Below are positions 1 to 7,428 of a stretch of 28,745 bases of DNA, piece by piece; position 1 is the first letter of the stretch, and every line of letters starts with the position of its first letter. The notes beneath the pieces are model-generated. The model made no database searches. It saw nothing but the letters and a program-made list of their open reading frames with translations, and was not told the origin of the DNA. Location: contig JABGPV010000028.1 of assembly GCA_018644785.1 (NCBI GenBank), positions 1 to 28,745 on the forward strand. Direction: 5' to 3'. Made by a program: the position numbers and the translations under genes. Origin of the DNA: Deltaproteobacteria bacterium (GTDB lineage: Bacteria; Desulfobacterota; DSM-4660; Desulfatiglandales; Desulfatiglandaceae).

Positions 1-1089
1 GACCGTTCCCAATTCAAAATACCGCTTGGGCAAATCACGATAACTTCTGATTTTGGAGCCGAAAATCAGCATGTGGGAAAGGCAATTCATAGGTTTTATG
101 CCATAGGACTGCCCATCAATTTCGGTGAAATACATGTTTTCGCGGTAGTTGTCAAAATGCCCGGATTTTTTCCACAAGTCCGTCTTCAGGATCTCCGGGC
201 CTCTCGCCAGCTCATAGCCTCTTTTGAGATGCTCCGAAATCTCAAAATCCTCCAGAAGGTAACGCAACATGGCGCCGTTGGGGTGCCAGACAACCATTCC
301 CGCACCCACTTCTTCATAGGTACTGAAAAGTTCCAGCTGGGTCCCGAGCTTCACATGGTTCCGTTTTCGGGCCTCCTCCAACATATGTAGATGCTTTTTC
401 AGCTGCTTCCGGTCGGAAAAACCCACACCGTATATGCGGCTCAACATGGGCCGATGTTCATCGCCCCGCCAATATGCACCGGCCACCTTGATCAAATGAA
501 ACGCCTTAATCATGCCGGTGGAAGGAATATGCGGCCCGAGACACAGGTCCGTAAAACTCCCCTGGGTGTATAGGGAGACCGTCTCCGCCCCCAGGTCTTC
601 GATGAGTTCAACCTTGTAATCCTCACCCTGCGCTTTGAAGAACGCCACTGCCTCCGAAACGGCCATCTCTTTTCTGGTAAAGGGAAGATCAGCCGCAATG
701 ATCTCATTCATCTTTTCTTCCACATGCTGAAGATCATCCTCTTTGAAAGGCCGCTCGTAATCAAAATCGTAGTAGAATCCATCTTTCACAGCGGGTCCGA
801 TGGTCACTTTCACGCCGGGAAAGAGTTCTCTAACGGCCATGGCCATCACATGCGAAGTGCTGTGTCGAAGGATTTCCAAACCCTCATCAGAATGGCGGTA
901 AATGGGTTCCAACTCCGTGTTTGCACCCAATTCAGTCGAAAGATCCTGAAGGATCCCGTTCGCCTTCACCGCCACCACACGGTCCAGTCCACCCACTTTC
1001 AGATGCTCCAGCGCCTCGGCAGCCGAAAGGGTTTCCGCCTCCACCGGGTGAACATCCTTGCCTTTTATACCGACAGAAAATACTTCCAT
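1..1089 (-). CDS. thrS: Threonyl-tRNA synthetase, N-terminal 363 residues (runs off the window)
   Basis: Charges tRNA-Thr with threonine in the cytoplasm and edits mischarged Ser-tRNA. Reading the minus strand from the ATG at 1089 gives 363 uninterrupted codons to the window edge. A TGS domain occupies about residues 1-63. The editing domain follows, with its HxxxH pair in HSTSHVMA (H76, H80) and the distal C183/H187 in DLCLGPH. The class II catalytic domain starts near residue 243 and contains KPMNC, whose Cys336 corresponds to the active-site zinc ligand (Cys334 in E. coli). After that Cys the usual PGH reads LSH. The rest of the catalytic core and the anticodon domain lie outside the window. 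A terminator-like hairpin sits in the leader. The assignment is secure. Confidence 0.96.
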   Translation of the reverse strand, partial: MEVFSVGIKGKDVHPVEAETLSAAEALEHLKVGGLDRVVAVKANGILQDLSTELGANTELEPIYRHSDEGLEILRHSTSHVMAMAVRELFPGVKVTIGPAVKDGFYYDFDYERPFKEDDLQHVEEKMNEIIAADLPFTRKEMAVSEAVAFFKAQGEDYKVELIEDLGAETVSLYTQGSFTDLCLGPHIPSTGMIKAFHLIKVAGAYWRGDEHRPMLSRIYGVGFSDRKQLKKHLHMLEEARKRNHVKLGTQLELFSTYEEVGAGMVVWHPNGAMLRYLLEDFEISEHLKRGYELARGPEILKTDLWKKSGHFDNYRENMYFTEIDGQSYGIKPMNCLSHMLIFGSKIRSYRDLPKRYFELGTV

Positions 1090-1112
1090 GAGGACAACCA
1101 TCAAAGAAAATA

Positions 1113-1150
1113 AGGCATCTGAAGTGAAACGATCACTTCCCAAGATGCCT
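1113..1150 (-). terminator. Terminator-like hairpin in the thrS leader
   Basis: Arms 1113-1126 and 1134-1150 pair over 14 bp with a 3-nt bulge (1140-1142) and a 7-nt loop. Read in the thrS direction, the stem is followed at once by TTATTTTCTTTG, about 24 nt before the thrS start. A stem plus T-rich tract in a leader suggests an attenuator or the terminator of an upstream transcript. No T-box consensus was found upstream, so any control mechanism is open. Confidence 0.5.
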
Positions 1151-1475
1151 CATACATGTCAACATCGACGTTTAAATGATCTTCACAAAACAACTTAAGA
1201 ACGCTTCTCGAAAATCCAAGCAAAAAAAATATCCAAGTTTTATAAACAATAACATGATGAAATGCAAGTTAAAAATGTCCCCATGTGAATTCCCGTTCAG
1301 ATCCGGAAGGTACACGAACCCAGACCGGAAGAAAAGGGCTGCTGACTCCGCCAAAGTGGCTACGACGGCCGGATCAAAAAAATCATTTTTTCTTGTTCGT
1401 AAAAAAGTTCTTTCAAAAAAACCAGGCTACCGCTATATTCTGACTTCCTAAAGATGAGAATAACGAGAGGGTAAA
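1151..1475. other. Intergenic region with a possible structured element
   Basis: This 325-bp gap separates the divergent thrS and btuF-like genes. It is A-rich and carries no convincing gene; the open frame at 1176-1451 has no ribosome site and a low-complexity Lys-rich product. Within it, 1300-1375 is closed by a 7-bp stem (1300-1306 with 1369-1375) and holds a smaller GCCA/TGGC hairpin near 1350-1360, so a folded RNA or DNA element is possible. I could not match it to the cobalamin riboswitch B12 box or to another riboswitch family I know. Confidence 0.4.
1412..1439 (+). promoter_or_regulatory. Possible sigma-70 promoter of the btuFCD-like operon
   Basis: TTCAAA at 1412-1417 and TATATT at 1434-1439 are 16 bp apart. 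Transcription would start near 1446, leaving a leader of about 30 nt that contains the GAGAGGG ribosome site before the ATG at 1476. The -35 hexamer is poor, so this is a weak call. Confidence 0.3.
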
Positions 1476-2414
1476 ATGCTTCGATGCGCTTTACAGCTTG
1501 CCTCTACCGCAAGAAAGACACTCCTCGTGACTGTTTTCTTTTTCCTTTCGGGCCTTTTTGCATTTCATGGACAACAGCCCAACGCCCGGGTGCTGACGGA
1601 CGAACTGGGCCGGAAAATGACCGTTCCGGACGATCTCAAACGGGTTGTTTCCCTGGCCCCAAGCATTACTGAAATCATTTTTGCCCTGGGCAAAGAGGAT
1701 CTTCTGAAAGGAGTCACACGGTTCAGCGATTTTCCGGCTGCAGCTGAAAAGCTGCCTAGCGTGGGTTCCTATGTTCACCTGGATCTTGAAAAAATCGTTG
1801 CCCTGAAGCCGGATCTCTGTATCGGCATTAAGGATGGGAACCCCATAGCGGTGGTCAGAAAGCTGGAACACTTGGGCATACCCGTCTATGCCGTTGATCC
1901 CAGAGACCTGAACGCCGTCCTTGAAACCGTTATTCAACTGGGCCATCTCCTGGGCGCGGATCAAAAGGCGAAAGCCATTGTTTCCGATATGCGCACCCGC
2001 ATGGAACGGGTGAAATCCCTGGTGGCCACATCACCCCACAAGCCCCGCGTTTTTTTTCAAATCGGCGTGTCGCCCATTGTTTCCGCGGGCACCCAGACCT
2101 ATATTCACGAATTGATCGTCATGGCCGGGGGCAGAAATCTTGCAGAGGGCCCTGTGGCCTACCCAAGATACAGCCGTGAACAGGTACTGGGCCTTTCCCC
2201 CGACGTTATGATTATCACCTCCATGGCCAGGGGGGCCAGTTTTAAGAGTGTCAAAAAACAATGGTCCAAATGGCCATTCATGCCCGCTGTTCGGGACAAT
2301 CGCATCCTGCTTCTGGATTCCAATCTCTGCGACCGTCCCACGCCCCGGCTCATTGATGGCCTGGAACGGGTTGCTGAAGCGATTCACCCGGATCTCTACA
2401 GGAAAAAACCGTGA
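1476..2414 (+). CDS. btuF: Periplasmic substrate-binding protein of a cobalamin-type ABC importer (BtuF-like)
   Basis: Binds the imported ligand in the periplasm and delivers it to the FecCD-type permease encoded next. The 312-residue product has a basic N-terminus and hydrophobic signal sequence (about residues 14-32), then the two-lobed fold of cluster A-II binding proteins: VVSLAPSITEIIFALG early, KPDLCIG in the first lobe, and the end RLIDGLERVAEAIHP typical of BtuF/FecB proteins. GAGAGGG stands at the right distance before the ATG. The stop overlaps the next start (GTGA). BtuF-like features favour vitamin B12 or a corrinoid, but ferric siderophore or heme cannot be excluded from sequence alone; no TonB receptor or cob gene lies in view. 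Confidence 0.85.
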   Translation: MLRCALQLASTARKTLLVTVFFFLSGLFAFHGQQPNARVLTDELGRKMTVPDDLKRVVSLAPSITEIIFALGKEDLLKGVTRFSDFPAAAEKLPSVGSYVHLDLEKIVALKPDLCIGIKDGNPIAVVRKLEHLGIPVYAVDPRDLNAVLETVIQLGHLLGADQKAKAIVSDMRTRMERVKSLVATSPHKPRVFFQIGVSPIVSAGTQTYIHELIVMAGGRNLAEGPVAYPRYSREQVLGLSPDVMIITSMARGASFKSVKKQWSKWPFMPAVRDNRILLLDSNLCDRPTPRLIDGLERVAEAIHPDLYRKKP

Positions 2415-3418
2415 AAACCCAAAGGCCGCACGTTTTAAAACGCATATGGATCATATCGATTCTGCTCCTCTTTGTTCTCGCCGTAACCATGGTTATAGGC
2501 ATCTCCGTGGGGTCTACCGGCAGCAACTTCAAAGAGACCTTATTCTCTCTTTTGGGCATAGAGAAGGCAGACGCCATGCTTGAAACCATTGTCTGGCGCA
2601 TCCGCCTGCCCCGGGTGTTTCTGGCGACGCTGGTCGGCGCAGCCCTTTCGCTTGGGGGACTGGTTTTTCAGGCCCTGCTTCGGAATCCTCTTGCCGAGCC
2701 CTATATCCTGGGTATTTCAAGCGGATCGGGCATCGGGGCCATTCTCGGCATCCTGACGGGCATGTCCCCTTTTCCCGGCGTAAGCCTCGCCGCTTTTGCC
2801 GGCAGCATGGCCACCCTGTTGCTTCTTCTGTTTATGACGTCGGGCAAAACCATGCTGAAAAAAAACATCCTTCTTCTATCGGGGGTCATGGTCAATGCGT
2901 TCTGCGGGGCGTTTATCATGTTTCTCATATCCATCACCCAGGACGACCGCCTTCACAACATCATCTTCTGGCTCATGGGGGATCTGTCCATGGCGGACCT
3001 TCCACAGGTCTGGCTGCTGGCTGCGGTGGTGGTGCCCTGTACCGTTTTGATTTTCTGTCTTTCCAATACCATGAACCTCTTTCTCATGGGCAAAGAACTG
3101 GCCCAGACCATGGGGGTCAACATTAAAGTCATCACCGCAATCCTTCTGGTGGCGACCTCCATCATGGTCAGCGCCACGGTAGCTGCCTGCGGACCCATCG
3201 GCTTTGTGGGGCTGGTCATTCCACACCTGCTGAGGCTTATTGTAGGACCGGACCACCGGGTGCTGGTTCCCGCCTGCCTGCTGGGGGGGAGCGCCTATGT
3301 GGTGCTTTGTGACATTCTGGCCAGGACATTGCCGGAACAGGGGGAAATGCCCGCCGGCGTCGTAACCGCTATGATCGGTGCACCCCTTTTCATCATATTG
3401 CTAAAAAAATCGTCATGA
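2411..3418 (+). CDS. btuC: FecCD-family ABC permease (BtuC-like)
   Basis: Inner-membrane permease that forms the translocation path, normally as a homodimer. It has 335 residues, the usual family length, with about ten hydrophobic segments. Family landmarks are present: IRLPRVFLATLVGAALSLGG near residues 58-77, NPLAEPYILG near 93-102, and GPIGFVGLVIPHLLR near residues 258-272, which includes the loop that contacts the ATPase. Translation starts with GTG at 2411, overlapping the stop of the binding-protein gene by 4 nt, and the gene overlaps the next by 4 nt, so the three are translationally coupled. Substrate follows that of the binding protein: corrinoid preferred, siderophore possible. Confidence 0.87.
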   Translation: MKTQRPHVLKRIWIISILLLFVLAVTMVIGISVGSTGSNFKETLFSLLGIEKADAMLETIVWRIRLPRVFLATLVGAALSLGGLVFQALLRNPLAEPYILGISSGSGIGAILGILTGMSPFPGVSLAAFAGSMATLLLLLFMTSGKTMLKKNILLLSGVMVNAFCGAFIMFLISITQDDRLHNIIFWLMGDLSMADLPQVWLLAAVVVPCTVLIFCLSNTMNLFLMGKELAQTMGVNIKVITAILLVATSIMVSATVAACGPIGFVGLVIPHLLRLIVGPDHRVLVPACLLGGSAYVVLCDILARTLPEQGEMPAGVVTAMIGAPLFIILLKKSS

Positions 3419-4245
3419 AACCATCTATCCAAGCCACCTCCCTGCATGCCGCCTATGGATCCCTGTCGGTACTTCAGGATGTTTCCTTTTCCGTGCCCAA
3501 AGGGGAATTTTTCATCGTTATCGGTCCCAACGGTTCGGGAAAGACCACTTTGCTGAAAATCCTATCCGCCATCACGCCATTTAAGAGGGGAAACCTTGAA
3601 ATTGCAGGGCTCCCCATGGCAAAATACTCCCGACGTTCTCTGGCAAAGATCATGGCCCTGGTCCCCCAGACCGTTCCCGAAGATCTTCCGTTTACCGTCA
3701 GAGAATTAATCCTCATGGCCCGAACACCCCGTATGGGTCTTTTAGGACTGGAAGGGGATCTGGATATCAGAATAGCTGAAGAAGCCATGGCCTTTACAAG
3801 AGTGGAATCCCTGGCCGAGCGAAAAATGGATCAGTTGAGCGGTGGGGAACGTCAAAGGGTATTCATTGCCAGAGCCATCTGCCAGGAACCGCAGATCATC
3901 CTGCTTGATGAACCCACGGCGGCCCTGGATCTGGCCCATCAGGTGCGGATCATGGATCTGATGGAAAAGCTGCGGGAGGAAAAAGGCCTCACCATTGTGA
4001 TGGTATCCCACGATATCAACCTGGCGGCCATGTACGGTAACCGCCTCATGCTGCTCAAAAAAGGACGGATTGTTAAAATGGGCCTGCCCGCGGAGGTATT
4101 CACCTTCAAAACCCTGGAAGAAGCTTACGAGTGCCCTCTTCTGGTGGATGAAAGCCCACTAGGGAATTGCCAGCGGGTAACGCTGGTGCCCCGGAAATTT
4201 ATCAATCGGGATTTACAGGCCATGGCCCAAAAGAATCGGGACTGA
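3415..4245 (+). CDS. btuD: ABC transporter ATPase of the cobalamin-type importer (BtuD-like)
   Basis: Cytoplasmic ATPase that powers the permease. In the 276-residue product the Walker A motif is GPNGSGKTT (residues 37-45), the Q-loop is VPQTVPED (83-90), the signature is LSGGERQ (141-147), Walker B is IILLDEP (161-167), and the switch His lies in MVSHD. The ATG overlaps the permease stop by 4 nt. The last 40 or so residues extend past the core and contain no motif I recognise. Family membership is certain; the cobalamin assignment rests on operon context. Confidence 0.88.
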   Translation: MKPSIQATSLHAAYGSLSVLQDVSFSVPKGEFFIVIGPNGSGKTTLLKILSAITPFKRGNLEIAGLPMAKYSRRSLAKIMALVPQTVPEDLPFTVRELILMARTPRMGLLGLEGDLDIRIAEEAMAFTRVESLAERKMDQLSGGERQRVFIARAICQEPQIILLDEPTAALDLAHQVRIMDLMEKLREEKGLTIVMVSHDINLAAMYGNRLMLLKKGRIVKMGLPAEVFTFKTLEEAYECPLLVDESPLGNCQRVTLVPRKFINRDLQAMAQKNRD

Positions 4246-4297
4246 GAAAAGACTCGGAGAGATTCTTTACCCCATCTTTGCAAGGAGATAAAAAATT

Positions 4298-4744
4298 ATG
4301 TGGGCGATGTTGTGTCGGCTAGTATATTCGGTTCCGTGTCTGTTGTTCGTGATGGTCGGATTCGCCGAGGCCTCCGGGGGGTTGCTTCCCGGTGATCCCA
4401 TGGTCCGCGTTACCGCACCCCCGGCGCTGGAGGTAAACGTGGATGCCGTTCTTGACCGCCTGAGCCAAGACGTCTCACGGGACAGCGGATTAGATCGCAA
4501 GCTGCTTACCTGTTATTGGCAACGGTTTGAGGCGATCAACTGCATGGGGAAAAAGGCTGAGGGGCATCCGATTTTTGTTGATCTATATGTGCCCAATTTT
4601 TTGACCAATGCTGATGTTGCCGTAATTATGCATAGTATTGCGGATTCGTTGGCCAGGAGCACCGGGATTGATAAGAAGTGGGTGTTTGTGCATACGCATA
4701 CGGCGAAGAAAGGTCGGGCTTTGCTTTCCGGCGAAGTGCAATGA
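4298..4744 (+). CDS. Small exported protein of unknown function
   Basis: The 148-residue product begins with a hydrophobic signal-like segment (about residues 6-25, ending near FAEASGG), so it is probably periplasmic or lipid-side. The mature part is about 120 residues, with the motifs HPIFVDLYVPNFL and KKWVFVHTHT near the end and two Cys (LLTCYW, INCMGKK). The alternating short strand and helix pattern recalls small tautomerase-like folds, but the N-terminal catalytic Pro of that superfamily is not at the mature start, so I do not assign it. An AAGGAG ribosome site lies 11 nt before the ATG. It sits 52 nt after the ABC ATPase gene and may be the fourth gene of that operon. Confidence 0.7.
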   Translation: MWAMLCRLVYSVPCLLFVMVGFAEASGGLLPGDPMVRVTAPPALEVNVDAVLDRLSQDVSRDSGLDRKLLTCYWQRFEAINCMGKKAEGHPIFVDLYVPNFLTNADVAVIMHSIADSLARSTGIDKKWVFVHTHTAKKGRALLSGEVQ

Positions 4745-4751
4745 TGAAGGC

Positions 4752-4780
4752 TTGACGATCCCTTTTTATCAAGGATTAAA
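4752..4780 (+). promoter_or_regulatory. Possible sigma-70 promoter before the 144-residue membrane protein
   Basis: TTGACG (4752-4757) and ATTAAA (4775-4780) are 17 bp apart, 27 nt before the GTG start at 4807. The -35 is good but the -10 matches only half the consensus. Confidence 0.3.
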
Positions 4781-4806
4781 AGACTTCTTGGTAGAGGTTA
4801 TTCGAA

Positions 4807-5241
4807 GTGGGAAATTTCAATTTTTGGCAAAAATGGCTTCTAATAGTTGGTATTTATCTGGTTGGTTTTGGACTTTTTTTAACCTTTTTCAGTCAATCAA
4901 GTTTGATGGATTTTCTCTTTAATAAACAGATTGATCCAATTTTTTGGGTGAATGCAGAATTGCCTGAGAACACATTGAAATTCCAGGGTTGGATATATGG
5001 CGTCTTGGGAGCAGTGATTGCAGGGTGGGGAACATTGATAGCATTTTGGGCTTTTTACCCGTTTAAAACTCGTGAGAGATGGGCTTGGAACGGCCTGGCA
5101 TTTGGAACCGGCATCTGGTACTGTGCCGATACGGCAATTTCTGCCATATACGGTGTTACATTTAACATTGTTTTTAACACAATAATGCTCGTCCTATTAG
5201 CGACACCTCTGGTATTTACAAAAAAATACTTCACTAAATAG
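4807..5241 (+). CDS. Four-helix integral membrane protein, unknown function
   Basis: The 144-residue product has four hydrophobic stretches: about residues 9-28, 60-82, 95-115 and 120-138. The region between helices 1 and 2 is polar (IDPIFWVNAELPENTLKFQG) and probably faces outward. No catalytic motif is visible. Translation starts with GTG; GAGG lies 10 nt upstream. Base composition is lower in G+C than the preceding operon, as seen in codons such as ATT and TTT. The stop TAG at 5239-5241 straddles the left end of the MITE-like element, whose first base supplies the G. Because the duplicated target is TAAATA and the base after it was also G, the stop and the protein end are unchanged by insertion. 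Confidence 0.72.
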   Translation: MGNFNFWQKWLLIVGIYLVGFGLFLTFFSQSSLMDFLFNKQIDPIFWVNAELPENTLKFQGWIYGVLGAVIAGWGTLIAFWAFYPFKTRERWAWNGLAFGTGIWYCADTAISAIYGVTFNIVFNTIMLVLLATPLVFTKKYFTK

Positions 5242-5387
5242 TGTCTGAACGAAAACTAGGATTTTTCGTCAAGGTCAAGGAAGATCAAAATTTTAACCGC
5301 AGGAATATATTGAATATTTCGAGGATTCAAATTTTTCTCTGACGCAGAGATTGGCAAAAAAGACAGTTTTCGTTCGGGCACTAAATA
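5235..5387. mobile_element. MITE-like non-coding element (141 bp) with 6-bp target duplication
   Basis: The element spans 5241-5381. Its ends 5241-5257 and 5365-5381 are inverted repeats matching at 15 of 17 positions, both differences being T/C transitions. It is flanked by direct copies of TAAATA at 5235-5240 and 5382-5387, a textbook target-site duplication. The interior is A+T-rich, imperfectly self-complementary along its length and lacks a gene. These are the marks of a miniature inverted-repeat element moved by a transposase encoded elsewhere. Only one copy occurs in this window. Confidence 0.8.
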
Positions 5388-5492
5388 GAGGGGCTGATGC
5401 CCAACCAATCGCTGTATTTCATCGGCCCCACCCAAATCGGATAACCAACAAAGGGGCCAATCTGAGGTCAAACCATGACAAGGAACAGAATC

Positions 5493-5984
5493 ATGAAAAT
5501 AAATCCGAAATTCGTCTCTCCTTGCGGGCTATATTGCGGCGTCTGTGCCATTTATATGGCAGATCGCGACAACAACCAAAAATTCAAGGAAAGGCTGGCG
5601 GGTCTATACAAAGGAGGGGTTTCCGGTAAAGGCACGCTTCCCAACAGTAAAGATCTTTCACCAGAGGATATTCGATGCAGCGGCTGTTTTTCTGATGAGT
5701 TGTTTATGCATTGCAGGCAGTGTGAGATCAGAGAATGCACCATAGAAAAGGGGTACACCGGATGTCATGAATGCGATGAATTTCCTTGCCGGCATATTGA
5801 CGATTTCCCCATGGCTGTCGGAAAAAAGGTCATTTTACGGTCTGTCCCCTATCGACGAAAATTCGGCACGGAAAAATGGGTCATGGATGAAGAAGCCCGC
5901 TATTTCTGTCCTGAATGCGGCAATAAAGTTTTCCGTGGCGTTGTAAAATGTAATCAATGCAAAGCAAAACTGGATCTGGACTAA
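5493..5984 (+). CDS. DUF3795-type Cys-rich zinc-binding protein
   Basis: A small soluble protein, 163 residues from this start, with the DUF3795 layout: SPCGLYCGVCAIY near the N-terminus, then RCSGC, CRQCEIREC and CHECDEFPC clusters, and a C-terminal zinc ribbon CPECG...CNQCK. At least 15 Cys suggest two or more bound metals. Such proteins are common in anaerobes; their biochemical role is not established. The ATG at 5493 follows AAGGAA by 7 nt and gives the usual short N-terminus; an in-frame ATG at 5475 with GAGGT upstream is an equal alternative adding six residues. The gene is transcribed away from the MITE and converges on the flavodoxin gene. Confidence 0.82.
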   Translation: MKINPKFVSPCGLYCGVCAIYMADRDNNQKFKERLAGLYKGGVSGKGTLPNSKDLSPEDIRCSGCFSDELFMHCRQCEIRECTIEKGYTGCHECDEFPCRHIDDFPMAVGKKVILRSVPYRRKFGTEKWVMDEEARYFCPECGNKVFRGVVKCNQCKAKLDLD

Positions 5985-5998
5985 GGGCCTCGGATGGG

Positions 5999-6041
5999 AG
6001 GTTCCCGAATACGAGCGCCGTGGGCGCCGGCTCCGGAACCT
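5999..6041. terminator. Hairpin between convergent genes, possible shared terminator
   Basis: AGGTTCC at 5999-6005 pairs with GGAACCT at 6035-6041, with a G+C-rich inner stem (GAGCGCC/GGCGCC region). It lies in the 57-nt gap between the DUF3795 and flavodoxin stops. T-runs are short, so termination is plausible, not sure. Confidence 0.45.
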
Positions 6042-6755
6042 TTATGATGCCTTGATCCGAGTGTTGTTATGTTTGTTGATCAGCACGGGGGCAATGCGCC
6101 TCGCCCAGGATCTGATGGATCCCCAGTCCCTGTAGTCCCCTTCTGCCACATCTTTTCCCTGCATTTTCATTTTCATGATGATTCGTACCGGGAAGGAAAG
6201 CTTATCATATGCCAGGGCGCCCGCAAAGAGACCTGTGTCCACGGGTATCACATGGGGTGTTTTCTCTCGGAGAGGTTCCAGGAAGCCGGTCGCCTTTTTC
6301 CGATTCTCCTCCGTGGAACGGACCAGTGTCAGACACGTGAGAAAATAGGCCACGGGGATGTGGCGAAGAACGTTCTGATGCGCCTCTACGAAATCTGATG
6401 CTTCGGGCAACCAGCGGTCACTGCGAATGGCGCTTCCGATCACAATGCCATGATAGGACGTCAGGTCTGAAACACTATCTACCTGGAGCACGTCCACCGA
6501 TGCTCCCCTGTCGCAAAGGGTCCCTGCTATGCTTCCGGCGACGCCTCCCGTGGAGCCGCATCGACTGGCGTAGGCGACCAGGATTTTTGAATCCTGTTGG
6601 TTTTCATTGCATCGGCTTTCCAGAAATTTGACTCCGGCGTCAGATCCGATTTCAGCCAAAGCCACGCGCCTTCCCACTGCCAGGCTCCCCAGCGCACCCC
6701 CTGCCATCAGCGCGCTTTTGCCGATAAATTCCCGTCTTGAGAGATATTCTATCAT
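6042..6755 (-). CDS. Tat-exported flavodoxin-domain protein
   Basis: A flavodoxin fold binding FMN, predicted to act outside the cytoplasm. The 237-residue product begins with a twin-arginine signal, SRREFIGKSALMAGGALG (about residues 6-23), with a likely signal end after AEIG. The flavodoxin domain runs from about residue 57: ILVAYASRCGSTGGVAG is the strand and phosphate loop, IVIGSAIRSDRWLPEA the region near the isoalloxazine. The fold resembles the HemG/menaquinone-dependent oxidase branch. The ATG at 6755 has GGAA upstream; ATG 6773 is an alternative adding six residues, and longer frames would read through the 6836-6871 hairpin. A Tat signal fits export of a folded FMN protein. It follows the Spy-like gene on the same strand, so an envelope redox or stress role is inferred. 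Confidence 0.82.
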   Translation of the reverse strand: MIEYLSRREFIGKSALMAGGALGSLAVGRRVALAEIGSDAGVKFLESRCNENQQDSKILVAYASRCGSTGGVAGSIAGTLCDRGASVDVLQVDSVSDLTSYHGIVIGSAIRSDRWLPEASDFVEAHQNVLRHIPVAYFLTCLTLVRSTEENRKKATGFLEPLREKTPHVIPVDTGLFAGALAYDKLSFPVRIIMKMKMQGKDVAEGDYRDWGSIRSWARRIAPVLINKHNNTRIKAS

Positions 6756-6835
6756 GATATTTCCTTTCTTCATTGTGGTGAATTCCTTTTTCTCCGAATC
6801 TCCTGTGTGGTTTTTGGGTTTTCGGGATGCGTCAT

Positions 6836-6871
6836 GGTTTCCCTGGGAAAAGTTCACTCCCCAGGGAAACC
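6836..6871. repeat. Perfect 12-bp inverted repeat between spy-like and flavodoxin genes
   Basis: GGTTTCCCTGGG (6836-6847) and its exact complement CCCAGGGAAACC (6860-6871) are separated by 12 nt. In the direction of the two flanking minus-strand genes no T-run follows, so it may be an mRNA-stabilising or partial-termination hairpin, or a protein site, and not a clean terminator. Confidence 0.6.
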
Positions 6872-6880
6872 CTATGTTTT

Positions 6881-7375
6881 CTAAGAGGATAAAAATGCCT
6901 TGAACGCCTCGAGTTTTTGGAACTTCTTCTTTAAGTGCGTTGTGATTACAGCCTTTTGGTTTTCATCCAGAACCTCATAAAATGACATGAAATCATCAAT
7001 GAACATACCCACACGATTCGGAAGATTTTCCACTTGAGATTTCACAAGCCCTGAAAGAACGGTCAAATCAGGATTCTCTTTGCCCATTTCGCTTTTCACT
7101 TTTTCAAAGAATATCTCTCTTTGATTGCCCACCTCAACCAGTTCATTTTCAACCTTTATCCGAATTTCTTCGTACCGTGCCTGTTGATCTTTCCTAAGAT
7201 CAAGCGTTTCAACCGCCGAGTCAATTTTTTCGAGAACATGTTTCGGAAATTCTTTGCCGTGAAACCCGCCGCCACAAAACATGGATGGTTTTTGGCATCC
7301 CACAAAACCCGTTCCAGCAATCACGATGGCCCCCAACAGAGCCAGCCCCACAATCAAAGATCTTTTTTTCAGCAT
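6881..7375 (-). CDS. Spy/CpxP-like periplasmic protein, possible lipoprotein
   Basis: Proteins of this family act in the periplasm as ATP-independent chaperones or as inhibitors of the Cpx kinase. The 164-residue product has a signal sequence (KKRSLIVGLALLGAIVIAG) ending in FVGC, a possible lipidation Cys, then a helical, charged body. Two LTxxQ-like motifs, LRKDQ and LDENQ, sit about 80 residues apart, the spacing of the Spy/CpxP fold. CGGGFHGKEF just after the signal could bind metal. AAGGAGGGG precedes the ATG. It is divergent from a CpxR/CpxA-like pair, as cpxP is in E. coli, which supports both function and regulation by that pair through the repeats at 7467-7496. Confidence 0.78.
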   Translation of the reverse strand: MLKKRSLIVGLALLGAIVIAGTGFVGCQKPSMFCGGGFHGKEFPKHVLEKIDSAVETLDLRKDQQARYEEIRIKVENELVEVGNQREIFFEKVKSEMGKENPDLTVLSGLVKSQVENLPNRVGMFIDDFMSFYEVLDENQKAVITTHLKKKFQKLEAFKAFLSS

Positions 7376-7428
7376 GACAACCCCTCCTTTTTCTGATGTT
7401 TTGACGCTGTGTGCGCCGTTTTGTTTTC

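Noticed and set aside
1295..1350. Match CAGATCCGGAAGG to the signal-recognition-particle RNA tetraloop region
   Set aside because: The required GGAAGGAAGCAGCC half is not present (it reads GGAAGGTACACG) and the opposite strand does not pair as in domain IV, so it is chance.
1280..1400. Cobalamin riboswitch before btuFCD
   Set aside because: No B12 box (AGCCAGGAGACCTGCC-like), no GCCACTG core in the right order on either strand.
1176..1451. 91-codon plus-strand frame before btuF
   Set aside because: No ribosome site, Lys/Ser-rich low-complexity product, lies over an A-rich non-coding leader.
5256..5629. Open frames inside and across the MITE
   Set aside because: They depend on the palindromic element sequence and have no ribosome sites; the DUF3795 gene in another frame explains the right part.
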